From the NCBI GenBank assembly GCA_035533075.1, contig DATLUO010000018.1:1-64000 (forward strand): 64,000 nucleotides of DNA, in the 5' to 3' direction. Under the pieces are notes generated by a model. The model was given only the letters and a program-made list of their open reading frames with translations, made no database searches and was not told the DNA's origin. Source of the DNA: Pirellulales bacterium. GTDB lineage: Bacteria; Planctomycetota; Planctomycetia; Pirellulales; JAICIG01. The translations under genes and the position numbers were made by a program. Positions 42,138 to 50,426 of this stretch are shown piece by piece (positions within the stretch are counted from its first letter, which is position 1; every line of letters begins with the position of its first letter).

Positions 42138-43127
42138 ATGCAAAGAATCGCCGTCCTCGGCAGCAATTCGTTTTCGGGCAGCGATTTCATCGACCTCTTG
42201 CTGGAATCGCCAGACCGGCAGGTGCTCGGCATCAGCCGGTCGCCGGAAAAGATCCGTTTGTTCTTGCCCTACCAACCCTGGAGCGACGGGCGGTTCAAGT
42301 TCCGCCAGCTCGACCTCAATCACGACACCGATGAAATTCTGGCCGAGTTGGATCGCTTCCAACCGGAGGGAATCGTCAACTTCGCGGCCCAAAGCGAAGT
42401 GGCGCCGAGCTGGCATCATCCCGAGCATTGGTTTCAGACGAACGTGGTGGCGTTGGCGAAATTGCTCAATCCGCTCAAAGAGCGGCGCTACCTGAAAAAG
42501 TACGTCCACATTTCGTCGCCCGAGGTCTATGGCACGTGCCAGGGCCGCGTGACGGAGGAGACGCCGGTCAATCCCAGCACGCCCTACGCCGCCTCGAAGG
42601 CGGCCGCCGATCTGTTTCTGTCCACGCTCTTCAAGAACTACCATTTCCCGCTGGTGACGATCCGGGCCACCAACGTCTACGGCGCCCATCAACAACTTTG
42701 GAAAATCATTCCCCGCTCGGTGATTTACTTGCTGACGAACCGCAAAATTTCGCTCGACGGCGGCGGGACGGCGGTGAAGTCGTATATTCACATCCGCGAC
42801 GTATCGCGCGGCGAATTGTTGGCGCTGGAGCGGGGTCAGCCGGGCACGATGTATCACCTGTCGCCGGATCGGGGCTACGCAGTGCGCGACGTGGTCGAAC
42901 GGATTTGCACACTGCTCGACCGCGACTTTGCCGCCTCGACAATCACGGTCGGCGAGCGGCTTGGCCAAGACGCCGCTTACGTGATCGATTCCACCCGTGC
43001 CCGGCAAGAGCTTGGCTGGCATCCACAGGTCGATCTTGATCAGGGGCTGCGGGACGTGGTGAGCTGGGTAAAACAGAACTTTCAGGAAATTTGCGGCGAG
43101 CCGCTGGAATACCGCCATGCGGCTTAG
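42138..43127 (+). CDS. NAD-dependent epimerase/dehydratase (dTDP-glucose 4,6-dehydratase-like)
   Basis: 329 residues, extended SDR fold. Nucleotide-binding start VLGSNSFSGSDFIDLLL (Gly-rich but G-x-x-x-x-x-G rather than GxxGxxG); NFAAQSEVAPSWHHPEHWFQTNV; catalytic YAASKAAAD (Tyr-x3-Lys) near 150. The ISSPEVYG and VTEETPVNPSTP regions match NDP-sugar 4,6-dehydratase/epimerase enzymes, which make 4-keto-6-deoxy sugars. It sits in the biosynthetic operon and probably supplies the sugar nucleotide used downstream. The alternative is a C4-epimerase. Confidence 0.87.
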   Translation: MQRIAVLGSNSFSGSDFIDLLLESPDRQVLGISRSPEKIRLFLPYQPWSDGRFKFRQLDLNHDTDEILAELDRFQPEGIVNFAAQSEVAPSWHHPEHWFQTNVVALAKLLNPLKERRYLKKYVHISSPEVYGTCQGRVTEETPVNPSTPYAASKAAADLFLSTLFKNYHFPLVTIRATNVYGAHQQLWKIIPRSVIYLLTNRKISLDGGGTAVKSYIHIRDVSRGELLALERGQPGTMYHLSPDRGYAVRDVVERICTLLDRDFAASTITVGERLGQDAAYVIDSTRARQELGWHPQVDLDQGLRDVVSWVKQNFQEICGEPLEYRHAA

Positions 43128-43222
43128 CGAGCGCGGGGGAAAAACTTTTGCTATTCAGGCTGGCGAACGACTTCGGTATTATTCCGCGATCGTTTCTATG
43201 TCGCACCCGCGGATTGCCCGCC

Positions 43223-44071
43223 ATGAACCCGTCGCTCTACCAGCGCGCCTGGCACTACGTGTCGACGGGCTGCCGGCCCTTCATCAGACGTTCGCCGCCG
43301 CCCGCCTACGGCTACGCGTGGGCTTACTACCCCACCCTGTTGCGTCGGCTCAGTTCGATCTTGGGAGCAAAGACCGACGATCATTTCGGGCGCAGCGGTG
43401 TAAAGATTGGCACGCTACCGCCGGATGTCGCGAAACGGCTGCGCGAGGCGATTGACGCAGCGCCGCGCGTGCAGATTCAGCTCGATGACCACGACGAGGG
43501 TTACGTGTTTAATCCCGGCCTTGGGCCGTATGAAGCTGTGTTGAACCGCGACCATGTGTACGTTCAACTAGGCAGCAATCAGTCGGCCGCTCTGGTGGAC
43601 GTGATGCGGGCGCTGCGGCGGCCGGTGGCGGCGGCGCTGGGCACTCCCTGGCATGTCGTCAACACTCGTTGCTGGAGGACGGCGGCGGGAGCAAGCGAAA
43701 GTGGGCCCAATGCCTGGCATACCGACGGATTTCCCCTTGCGTCTCCAAAGCTCATGGTATACATGACTGGGGCCGGACCTTCCCTGGGCACGACTGAGAT
43801 AAAGACGCTGGACGGAAAAAAGATCGCCATCGAAGGACCGCCCGGCACCTGGGTGCTGTTTCGCAACGGCGATTTAGAGCATCGCGGCATCGGGCCGCGC
43901 ACGGGCGAACGGATTATTCTTGAGTTGACGCTTTCGCCCGCGCTTCGATTCGACCCAGGGCCGGTCTTTGCGGGGCTCAACGCCAAGTTCCCGCGCCGTC
44001 CCTGGTATCGCAGTTCAAACCGGACCGGCCAACTCTTCAGTCGTGCGAAGGGACCGACGGCATGCGGCTGA
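43223..44071 (+). CDS. PhyH/2-oxoglutarate dioxygenase-like protein
   Basis: 282 residues. A weak but readable Fe(II)/2OG facial triad: the proximal HxD in NAWHTDGFPLA near residue 170 and the distal His in GDLEHRGIG near 220, with Arg in RTGERIILEL. The N-terminal 60 residues (PAYGYAWAYYPTLLRRLSSIL) are helical. A hydroxylase acting on a lipid, sugar or peptide intermediate is likely. It overlaps the following methyltransferase by 10 bp, so the two act in one step sequence. It differs from the dioxygenase at 34870. Confidence 0.7.
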   Translation: MNPSLYQRAWHYVSTGCRPFIRRSPPPAYGYAWAYYPTLLRRLSSILGAKTDDHFGRSGVKIGTLPPDVAKRLREAIDAAPRVQIQLDDHDEGYVFNPGLGPYEAVLNRDHVYVQLGSNQSAALVDVMRALRRPVAAALGTPWHVVNTRCWRTAAGASESGPNAWHTDGFPLASPKLMVYMTGAGPSLGTTEIKTLDGKKIAIEGPPGTWVLFRNGDLEHRGIGPRTGERIILELTLSPALRFDPGPVFAGLNAKFPRRPWYRSSNRTGQLFSRAKGPTACG

Positions 44072-44916
44072 CCGATAGCGCCTCGGGCTTGGTCGAATGG
44101 GCGGTTGAACGCGCGCTGACCGACGACGGACTGCTGCGGCTGGCGAATCGCAGGCTGCTGCCGCGTGCGATCAACTTCGGCGGCGGGCCGGCATTCTCGG
44201 CGTTAGGATGGCACAACCTCGATGAAGCCGGACCGTGCGAAGCGGCATTTCGATTCTCGCCCGACTGTCGCGTTCCGTTGCCCGACGTGAGCGTGAGCAC
44301 GGTCTATAGCTCGCACACGCTCGAACATCTCGACGCTCCGACGGTGGATCGAGTTCTTGCCGAGGCGTGGCGCATTCTCCGCTCAGCAGGACGCTTGGTC
44401 ATTAAGCTGCCCGACTTCGACCGTACGCTGGAGTGTTGGCGAAATGGCGACGCGTCGTTTTTTCGCGATGAACTGTGGAACTTCAACGCCGTCACACCGA
44501 CTTGGCCCACTCGCGGCATCGAAGATACACTCGAACGGCGAGCGTCGATGATTTTTTGCGGATTCTGGAACGACGAGTACGGTGATCATTTCAGCGGCCG
44601 GATCAACTCGCATCCTGGTGCCTACCACGGGCCAGCCGTGGTCGATGAAGAAGAGTTAGATACTCTCGTCGGCGATCGTACACCCGCGCAGATAAGCGCG
44701 TATCTGCGCGATTCCGTCCAGCAAAAGGAAACGAGTTTTAAGTTCAACCATCAGAACGCCTGGGGCCGTGCCGAGTTGAGATCGTTGCTCGATCGCTCAG
44801 GGTTCGATGTGGTTACGAGCGACAAGAATGTAGCGGCGGTCTGCTGCGCAGACATCCCGGACATCCGCTCGATGTTTGAGCAAAGCAGTTACACTGTGGC
44901 CGTTGCAAGAAAGTAG
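44062..44916 (+). CDS. Class I SAM-dependent methyltransferase
   Basis: 284 residues. The SAM-binding part is atypical: INFGGGPAFSALGWHNLDEAG replaces the usual motif I, followed by VYSSHTLEHLDAPTVDRVLAE and AWRILRSAGRLVIKLPDFDR (motif post-II/III of methyltransferase-11-like proteins). The C-terminal half (about 150-284) has no family I recognise. It starts 10 bp inside the preceding dioxygenase-like gene. It probably methylates a sugar or small metabolite. Confidence 0.8.
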   Translation: MRLTDSASGLVEWAVERALTDDGLLRLANRRLLPRAINFGGGPAFSALGWHNLDEAGPCEAAFRFSPDCRVPLPDVSVSTVYSSHTLEHLDAPTVDRVLAEAWRILRSAGRLVIKLPDFDRTLECWRNGDASFFRDELWNFNAVTPTWPTRGIEDTLERRASMIFCGFWNDEYGDHFSGRINSHPGAYHGPAVVDEEELDTLVGDRTPAQISAYLRDSVQQKETSFKFNHQNAWGRAELRSLLDRSGFDVVTSDKNVAAVCCADIPDIRSMFEQSSYTVAVARK

Positions 44917-44951
44917 ACTGGCAATTTCTATGCGAGGTTGCTGACCCGCGA

Positions 44952-45863
44952 ATGACCAAGAAAGGTCCGGGCATGCTGAATAGCCCTATTCTCGACTCGT
45001 TAATGAGCACGCTACCGGCGATTCACGATCGGCATGCGCCCAGCGGCGGCTTGTACACGTTGCTCAAGCAGGTCGCGCGCCGAGAGATCGAAAGCCTGTT
45101 CAAGGCCGACCTGCCCGAGGCCGGCTTCGGCCCGTTCGGCCATTTAACGTTTCCTTACGAAGCGATGGGCGCGGTCGATTCGCTCAGCCTGTTCGATCTC
45201 GATGAGCTGATCTTGTTCAGCTTTTACTGGTGCCACCGGCACCGTTATCGGCGCGTGGCCGATATTGGGGCCAACATCGGCCTGCACTCGATCGTGCTCA
45301 GCCGCTGTGGATTCGAGGTGCGCTCGTTCGAGCCCGATCCGACCCATTTTCGACTGCTGAAACGCAATCTGGCTTTGAACGGCTGCCCGCGAGTGACGCC
45401 CGTCAACGCCGCCGTGTCGCGCAACACAGGGACGATGGAATTCGTCCGCGTGCTGGGCAATACGACCGGCAGCCACTTGGCAGGTGCGAAGCCGTCGCCC
45501 TACGGCGAATTGCAACGCTTCCCCGTCGACGTCGAAGCGATCGGGCCGATCATCGACTGGGCCGACCTGGTCAAACTCGACGTCGAGGGCCACGAAGCCG
45601 AAATCCTGCTGGCGACAAACGAGAGCCATTGGCGCAAGACCGACGCGGTCGTCGAAATCGGCAGCGCGGCCAACGCTCGTGCGGTCTTCGATCACCTGCG
45701 TACATGCGGCGTGCGGTTATTTACCCAGAAACAGAATTGGCAACCGGTCGACGATCTGTCGATGATGCCGACAAGCTACCGCGACGGCTCGCTGTTTATC
45801 ACTTGCAAGAACGAGATGCCCTGGAGCGCGCCGGCGCTGGTCGCAGAACGCAATGCCTCGTAG
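44952..45863 (+). CDS. FkbM family methyltransferase
   Basis: 303 residues. FkbM-type: RVADIGANIGLHSIVLSRCG (motif I) near residue 98, then FEVRSFEPDPTHFRLLKRNL and the FkbM signature VKLDVEGHEAEILLATNE. FkbM enzymes O-methylate sugars or polyketides. The N-terminal 60 residues are variable. The start could also be the internal ATG at residue 8 or 18. It overlaps the next gene by 11 bp. Confidence 0.87.
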   Translation: MTKKGPGMLNSPILDSLMSTLPAIHDRHAPSGGLYTLLKQVARREIESLFKADLPEAGFGPFGHLTFPYEAMGAVDSLSLFDLDELILFSFYWCHRHRYRRVADIGANIGLHSIVLSRCGFEVRSFEPDPTHFRLLKRNLALNGCPRVTPVNAAVSRNTGTMEFVRVLGNTTGSHLAGAKPSPYGELQRFPVDVEAIGPIIDWADLVKLDVEGHEAEILLATNESHWRKTDAVVEIGSAANARAVFDHLRTCGVRLFTQKQNWQPVDDLSMMPTSYRDGSLFITCKNEMPWSAPALVAERNAS

Positions 45864-46731
45864 CCCATACCGCGCCATGCCCGAACTGCCTCGGCGAATC
45901 ATCATTTCGGCCTCCAGCGACATTGGTCATGCCCTGGCCGACGAGTGGCTCTCGGCGGGGTGTGAGGTCCATGGCACGTTTCGCACCGAGAGTGGGGCTG
46001 TCGATGAACTCAGGCGCCGGGGCGCCAGTTTAATTCACTGCGATGTTGCGGATTGCACGTCGGTCGCGCGCGCCTGTGGCGCGTTGCGAAAGCGGGGCCA
46101 ATGGAACGTGCTTGTCCTGGCTGCCGGCGCGATCGAGCCGATCGGCCCTTTTGTGGACTGCGACTTTGCCCGGTGGTCGGAATCGATCCAGGTGAACTTC
46201 ACCGGGCAGATGCAGGTGTTGCGCGAGCTGCTCCCTGCGCGGCGGCGCGGCGCCGCCCTCCCACCGCTGGCGCTTCTCTTTGCAGGCGGCGGTGCCAACG
46301 GCGCCACGCTGAATTATTCGGCGTACACGTTATCGAAGGTCGCTTTGGTCAAGGCGGTGGAACTGTTGGCGGCGGAAGTTACGGACTGCCGTTTTGCGAT
46401 CGTCGGACCCGGTTGGGTGAATACGAAGATCCATCAAGCGACGCTCGATGCGGGACCGCGTGCGGGCGAGAACCTGCGACGCACGCAGGAGAAACTGGCC
46501 CGCGGCGACTGGGTGCCGTTGCGCCGCGTGGTCGATTGCTGCAATTGGCTCGTCGCCGCGCCCAGCGAAGTGATCAACGGTCGCAACTTCAGCACCGCCT
46601 TCGACGCTTGGGGCGATTCGCGCCTCGATGAGTTGCTGAAAGCCGACCACGATATGTATAAGCTGCGTCGCGCAGGAAATGAAAAAGGCGTCAGGCATCA
46701 GGCGTCAGGCGTCAGGAAGATCGCTCAATGA
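45853..46731 (+). CDS. Short-chain dehydrogenase/reductase
   Basis: 292 residues. SDR fold: RIIISASSDIGHALADEW takes the place of the usual TGxxxGIG motif, VLVLAAGAIEPIG is the NNAG region, and the catalytic Tyr-x3-Lys is YTLSKVALVKA. It reduces or oxidises a ketosugar or acyl intermediate. The C-terminal 13 residues (GVRHQASGVRKIAQ) are encoded by a 7-bp array and are not part of the original fold. The stop overlaps the next gene by 4 bp (ATGA). Confidence 0.85.
   Translation: MPRSPYRAMPELPRRIIISASSDIGHALADEWLSAGCEVHGTFRTESGAVDELRRRGASLIHCDVADCTSVARACGALRKRGQWNVLVLAAGAIEPIGPFVDCDFARWSESIQVNFTGQMQVLRELLPARRRGAALPPLALLFAGGGANGATLNYSAYTLSKVALVKAVELLAAEVTDCRFAIVGPGWVNTKIHQATLDAGPRAGENLRRTQEKLARGDWVPLRRVVDCCNWLVAAPSEVINGRNFSTAFDAWGDSRLDELLKADHDMYKLRRAGNEKGVRHQASGVRKIAQ
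46687..46714 (+). repeat. Heptamer array GGCGTCA x4 at an ATGA overlap
   Basis: Four 7-bp units (second GGCATCA) end 13 bp before the ATG of the ThDP enzyme and encode the C-terminal tail of the SDR. Confidence 0.9.
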
Positions 46732-48575
46732 AACTTTCCGACTATGTCGCGGCGTTCTTGGCCGGCCAGGGAATCCGGCACGTGTTCGCCGTCTCCGGCG
46801 GCGCTTCGCTGCACCTGATTCACTCCATCGCCGAGACCGACGGCATCTCGTTCGTTTGCCCGATGCACGAACAGGCCGGCGCCATGGCGGCCGACGGCTA
46901 CGCTCGCGTCACCGGCAACCTCGGCGCCGCAGTCGCCACCAGCGGACCTGGCGCCACCAACCTTCTCACGGGCGTGTGCTGCGCCTATTACGACTCGGTG
47001 CCGGTCGTGTTTATCACCGGCCAAGTGTCGACGTTTCGCGCCAAGGGCGACACCGGCGTGCGGCAGATCGGTTTTCAGGAAACGGACACCGTCGACATCT
47101 TTCGCCCAGTGACGAAGTGCGCCGTGCAGGTCGCTCGGCCCGAACGCATTCGCTACGAGCTGGAAAAAGCCTGCCACATCGCGAGATCCGGCCGGCCGGG
47201 TCCGGTGTTGATCGACATTCCCGACGACGTGCAGCGCGCCCAAGTCGATGTGGATCAGTTGGTCGGTTATACGCCGCCGCGGACCGTCCGCGATCGATCC
47301 GGCTTGAACGAAGCCGCAGTCCAGTGCAAGAAGTGGATTGCGGAATCGAAGCGGCCTGTGATGATTCTCGGCTGGGGCGTGCGCTTGGCCGGCGCCGCCG
47401 AAATTGCGCGCGACGTGTGCGAGCGGCTCGGCCTTCCCGTCGCGCCAACTTGGGCCATGGCCGATTTGTTGCCGGCAGACCACCCGTTGCGGATCGGCAC
47501 GTTCGGCACACACGGCACCCGGCACGCGAACTTTGCCGTGCAAAACGCCGATCTCATCCTCTCCGTCGGTTCGCGCCTCGACACCAAGGCCACCGGCAGC
47601 CCGCCGGCAACCTTCGCGCGAGAGGCACGCAAGATTGTGGTCGATATCGACGCCAACGAGTTGAACAAATTTCCGCGCTACGGGCTGAATATCGACTTGC
47701 CGATTGCCGCCGATGCACGCCAGTTTTTCGAAGCATTGTCGGCCGCTGCCGACCGCGGCCCGCCGATCGCCGATTGGTTGCGACGAATTGCCGGTTGGAA
47801 GCGACGCTGGCCGGTCTGTCCCGACGCATGGCGGCAGGAAGCGGAGATAAACCCGTATGTCTTCGTGAAGGCGCTATCGCACGAGTGCCGCGAAGGCGAG
47901 ACGATCTTTCTCGATACTGGCTGCACGCTGGCGTGGTGCATGCAGGCGTTCGATTTCAAAGCCGGCCAGCGGCTGTTCCACGACTGGAACAACACGGCCA
48001 TGGGCTGGGCGCTGCCGGCGAGCATCGGCGCCAGTTTCGCACGAGACCGCCGCCCGGTGGTTTGTGTCACCGGCGATGGCAGCCTGCAAATGAACATCCA
48101 GGAAATGGCCACCGTGGCGCGGCACAAGCTGCCGATCAAGCTTTTCCTGCTCAACAATCACGGGCACAGCATGATTCAACAAACACAGGACCAGTGGCTC
48201 GGCTCGCGGTATCACGCTTCCAGCGTCGACGGCGGCCTGGCCGATCCCGACTATGTGGCGATCGCCGCGGCGTATGGCTTTCGCACGATGACGCTCAGCC
48301 GGAACAGGGATTTGGCCTCCGCCATCGCCAGCGCGATGAACGCCGACGGGCCGGTGCTCTGCCATATGGACGTTCGTGCGGAACATCGAGTGATTCCCCA
48401 GGTGAAGTTCGGCCGGCCGAACGAAGACCCCGAGCCGTTGCTGCCGCGCAGAGAGTTTTTGGAAAACATGATCATCGAGCCTGTGGAGGTATCGACGCGC
48501 AGTGCGGTTCCGGCGCCGCATATCGCACCGGCAAGAAAGCCTGTGGCGAACCAGGCCAATGTAGAAACAAGGTAG
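46728..48575 (+). CDS. Acetolactate-synthase-like ThDP-dependent enzyme
   Basis: 615 residues. Three-domain ThDP decarboxylase/synthase. The N-terminal PYR domain has VFAVSGGASLHLIHSIAE and the catalytic Glu in CPMHEQAGAMAADGYARV. The central TPP_enzyme_M domain spans about 190-320. The C-terminal PP domain has VTGDGSLQMNIQEM with the Mg/ThDP site and NNHGHSMIQQTQ. It resembles acetolactate synthases used in antigen or unusual-sugar pathways rather than valine synthesis, since no small regulatory subunit follows. It may add a two-carbon acetyl group to a ketosugar (a YerE-like reaction); that is inference. Residues 535-615 are an extra C-terminal tail. Confidence 0.9.
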   Translation: MKLSDYVAAFLAGQGIRHVFAVSGGASLHLIHSIAETDGISFVCPMHEQAGAMAADGYARVTGNLGAAVATSGPGATNLLTGVCCAYYDSVPVVFITGQVSTFRAKGDTGVRQIGFQETDTVDIFRPVTKCAVQVARPERIRYELEKACHIARSGRPGPVLIDIPDDVQRAQVDVDQLVGYTPPRTVRDRSGLNEAAVQCKKWIAESKRPVMILGWGVRLAGAAEIARDVCERLGLPVAPTWAMADLLPADHPLRIGTFGTHGTRHANFAVQNADLILSVGSRLDTKATGSPPATFAREARKIVVDIDANELNKFPRYGLNIDLPIAADARQFFEALSAAADRGPPIADWLRRIAGWKRRWPVCPDAWRQEAEINPYVFVKALSHECREGETIFLDTGCTLAWCMQAFDFKAGQRLFHDWNNTAMGWALPASIGASFARDRRPVVCVTGDGSLQMNIQEMATVARHKLPIKLFLLNNHGHSMIQQTQDQWLGSRYHASSVDGGLADPDYVAIAAAYGFRTMTLSRNRDLASAIASAMNADGPVLCHMDVRAEHRVIPQVKFGRPNEDPEPLLPRREFLENMIIEPVEVSTRSAVPAPHIAPARKPVANQANVETR

Positions 48576-48614
48576 GGTGGGCCGGCGCTCGCAAGCTCGC
48601 TGGTCCCACCTTAC
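48571..48614. repeat. Palindromic repeat between ThDP enzyme and methyltransferase
   Basis: GCGCTCGCAAGCTCGC-family copy that starts at the stop codon of the ThDP gene; it differs from the other copies in its outer bases (GGTAGGGTGGGCC). Confidence 0.9.
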
Positions 48615-48636
48615 GACAACGACCAACCGAAACCGA

Positions 48637-49338
48637 ATGAATCTCAAAGAAGTGCGACCATCTGCCCGGCCGGCCCTCGGCCGAGAAATCAACCTCCTCG
48701 ACCGATATCCCCGCAGCAAGCGGCCGATCGACGAGCGGGCCGCCCTGGTCACCGACGAGCACCGCCGCGTCGCGCGACAATTCGGCAAAGACTTTTTCGA
48801 TGGCGATCGGCTGTTTGGCTACGGCGGCTATCATTATCATCCGCGCTTCTGGCAAGAGACGGTCCGCCGCATTCGCGATTACTACGCCTTGCCGGACGAC
48901 GCGGCCATTCTCGACGTCGGCTGCGGCAAAGGTTTTATGTTGCACGACTTCCAGGAGCTGATGCCGCGGGCCACGCTGGCGGGCATCGACATCTCGCAAT
49001 ATGCGCACGACCAGGCCCTGCCGAGCGTCAAGCCGCTGCTCGCGGTCGGCTGCGCCACCGAGTTGCCCTACGCCGACCGCTCGTTCGATCTGGTGATCTC
49101 GATCAACACCGTCCATAATCTGCCGCTCGACGGCTGCAAACAAGCGCTGCGCGAGATCGAGCGCGTCAGCCGCGGGCAGAGTTTCGTCACGGTCGACGCC
49201 TGGCGCACCGACGCTGAACGCGAGCGGCTGTTGAAGTGGATCCTCACCGCGCTCACCTACATGCACGTCGACGATTGGAAGCGACGGTTCGCCGAAGTCG
49301 GCTATTCGGGCGACTATTACTGGTTCATCCCGGAGTAA
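48637..49338 (+). CDS. SAM-dependent methyltransferase
   Basis: 233 residues. Motif I is ILDVGCGKGFMLHDF near residue 90, with AGIDISQYAHDQALP (motif II) and ATELPYADRSFDLVISINTVHNL (motif post-II). Methyltransferase-11-like. The N-terminal 75 residues have no known family, and the C-terminal YSGDYYWFIPE is short. It is the last operon gene before the inserted cassette. Its final 30 bp are duplicated at 50340-50369, beyond the cassette. Confidence 0.87.
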   Translation: MNLKEVRPSARPALGREINLLDRYPRSKRPIDERAALVTDEHRRVARQFGKDFFDGDRLFGYGGYHYHPRFWQETVRRIRDYYALPDDAAILDVGCGKGFMLHDFQELMPRATLAGIDISQYAHDQALPSVKPLLAVGCATELPYADRSFDLVISINTVHNLPLDGCKQALREIERVSRGQSFVTVDAWRTDAERERLLKWILTALTYMHVDDWKRRFAEVGYSGDYYWFIPE

Positions 49339-49393
49339 ACCATGCGCACCGAAGCCGCGCTCCTTGTCGAGCTGAACCAGCCCCTGCGGCACG
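49307..49393 (+). repeat. Left copy of an 87-bp direct repeat flanking an inserted cassette
   Basis: Comprises the 3' end of the methyltransferase gene and the first 51 bp of the alcohol dehydrogenase gene. It matches 50340-50426 with four mismatches. This copy is followed by an ORF remnant that soon stops. Confidence 0.95.
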
Positions 49394-49435
49394 GCATGCA
49401 CTGTCGTCAGTTGCGTTTGCCCTAGCCGCACCTGC

Positions 49436-49777
49436 TCACGCGGCACTTCCGCTCTTGAATCGAGCGAAATAACCTTGTTGGCCGAGGCGGCTCACCGCGA
49501 TCTTCATATTTTCCAGAGAGACCTCGGTCAGAACGATCAAACCGGGCTCCGCGAGAAAAGGCATTCCCTGCTTTGCTTCTTCCTCAAGGTCTTGCCGCAA
49601 CCGTACGGCGTCGTAGAAGACGACGGGATGGCGTGAACCGTCATCGAGTTCGACGACGACCCCGCCCAGGTAGCCGGCCCCAATCGCATTAAACGCGTCT
49701 CGGTTATCGAAGCCGTATTCGAAAACGAGCTTGACTGCGCCAGCGTCCACGACGGTCTGCAATTCGGATGTCTTCAT
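49436..49777 (-). CDS. Hypothetical small protein, second gene of an inserted cassette
   Basis: 113 residues. No recognised family. Residues 15-95 (AVKLVFEYGFDNRDAFNAIG, YLGGVVVELDDGSRHPVVFYD, AKQGMPFLAEPGLIVL) look like a compact beta-rich globular protein with no membrane or signal sequence, in the manner of an immunity protein or antitoxin. A GGAG lies 8 bp before ATG 49777, inside the end of the upstream gene, so the two are translationally coupled. The region upstream is opposite in strand to the surrounding operon. Confidence 0.7.
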   Translation of the reverse strand: MKTSELQTVVDAGAVKLVFEYGFDNRDAFNAIGAGYLGGVVVELDDGSRHPVVFYDAVRLRQDLEEEAKQGMPFLAEPGLIVLTEVSLENMKIAVSRLGQQGYFARFKSGSAA

Positions 49778-49781
49778 GAGA

Positions 49782-50111
49782 TTACTCCAGTTCAACTTGA
49801 TCGAGGGCCGCCTGGTACTCCGACGGGGTAAGCGACTGCCGCGGTACAATTTCGAAGTGCGTTAAACGCTGTCCTCGCTGGACGATTGTCAACATCGGTG
49901 GAATGCTCTTGATGCGCCTGACTTCCCCGAATCTCGCGAGGGCCGCCTGATCGGTTTCCACAGAGACGCCATGAGTGTTTTTGAGGTAGCCGCTCGCCCG
50001 ATCCACCTTGTATTCATTCGGCTTCGCATCCAGGTCGTGCCCACCCCGATAGACGTTGATTGTCTGTGGGTCAATCTCCTCTCCCGGCCGCCCTTCGTAT
50101 GGGTCGTTCAT
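49782..50111 (-). CDS. Hypothetical toxin-like protein, first gene of an inserted cassette
   Basis: 109 residues. The sequence reads NEYKVDRASGYLKNTHGVSV followed by RRIKSIPPMLTIVQRGQRLTHF and EIVPRQSLTPSEYQAALDQV. I recall the pattern from small secreted-toxin-type or toxin-antitoxin proteins (HGVSV, IVQRG, HFEIVP), but cannot name the family. The gap to the next gene is 4 bp. With its partner it forms a two-gene unit on the - strand, inserted into a + strand operon between 87-bp direct repeats. Confidence 0.65.
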   Translation of the reverse strand: MNDPYEGRPGEEIDPQTINVYRGGHDLDAKPNEYKVDRASGYLKNTHGVSVETDQAALARFGEVRRIKSIPPMLTIVQRGQRLTHFEIVPRQSLTPSEYQAALDQVELE

Positions 50112-50339
50112 GGCAAATGTTTTTCACAACGGATTTGTCACGGGCCGATCGTCTTGCAGCGTTGCTTGGGTCGCTTAATGCAGTATACTTTTTCCGCGGG
50201 ACTTTGTCTCGGTGTTCGCTTCCGCTCTTCCGCTCTTGCCCGTGGCACTCACTTGCCTTAGGCTAGGCGACCAGTTTCGCGATCCACGACGGAAGTTTTC
50301 CGAGCGAAGCGCCCCGCCATGAAAAGGCGGTTGGGATCA

Positions 50340-50426
50340 CGGGCGACGATTACTGGTTCATCCCGGAGTCAACCATGCGCACCGAAGCCGCTCTGCTTGT
50401 CGAGCTGAACCAGCCCCTGCGGCACG
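50340..50426 (+). repeat. Right copy of the 87-bp direct repeat
   Basis: Contains a 30-bp tail of the methyltransferase gene (stop lost: TAA is now TCA) and the real start of the alcohol dehydrogenase (ATG 50375). Confidence 0.95.

Noticed and set aside
44062-44916. Calling this methyltransferase a mis-annotated non-methyltransferase
   Set aside because: Motif I is atypical, but HTLEHL and the RILRSAGRLVIKLPD region match methyltransferase-11-like proteins.
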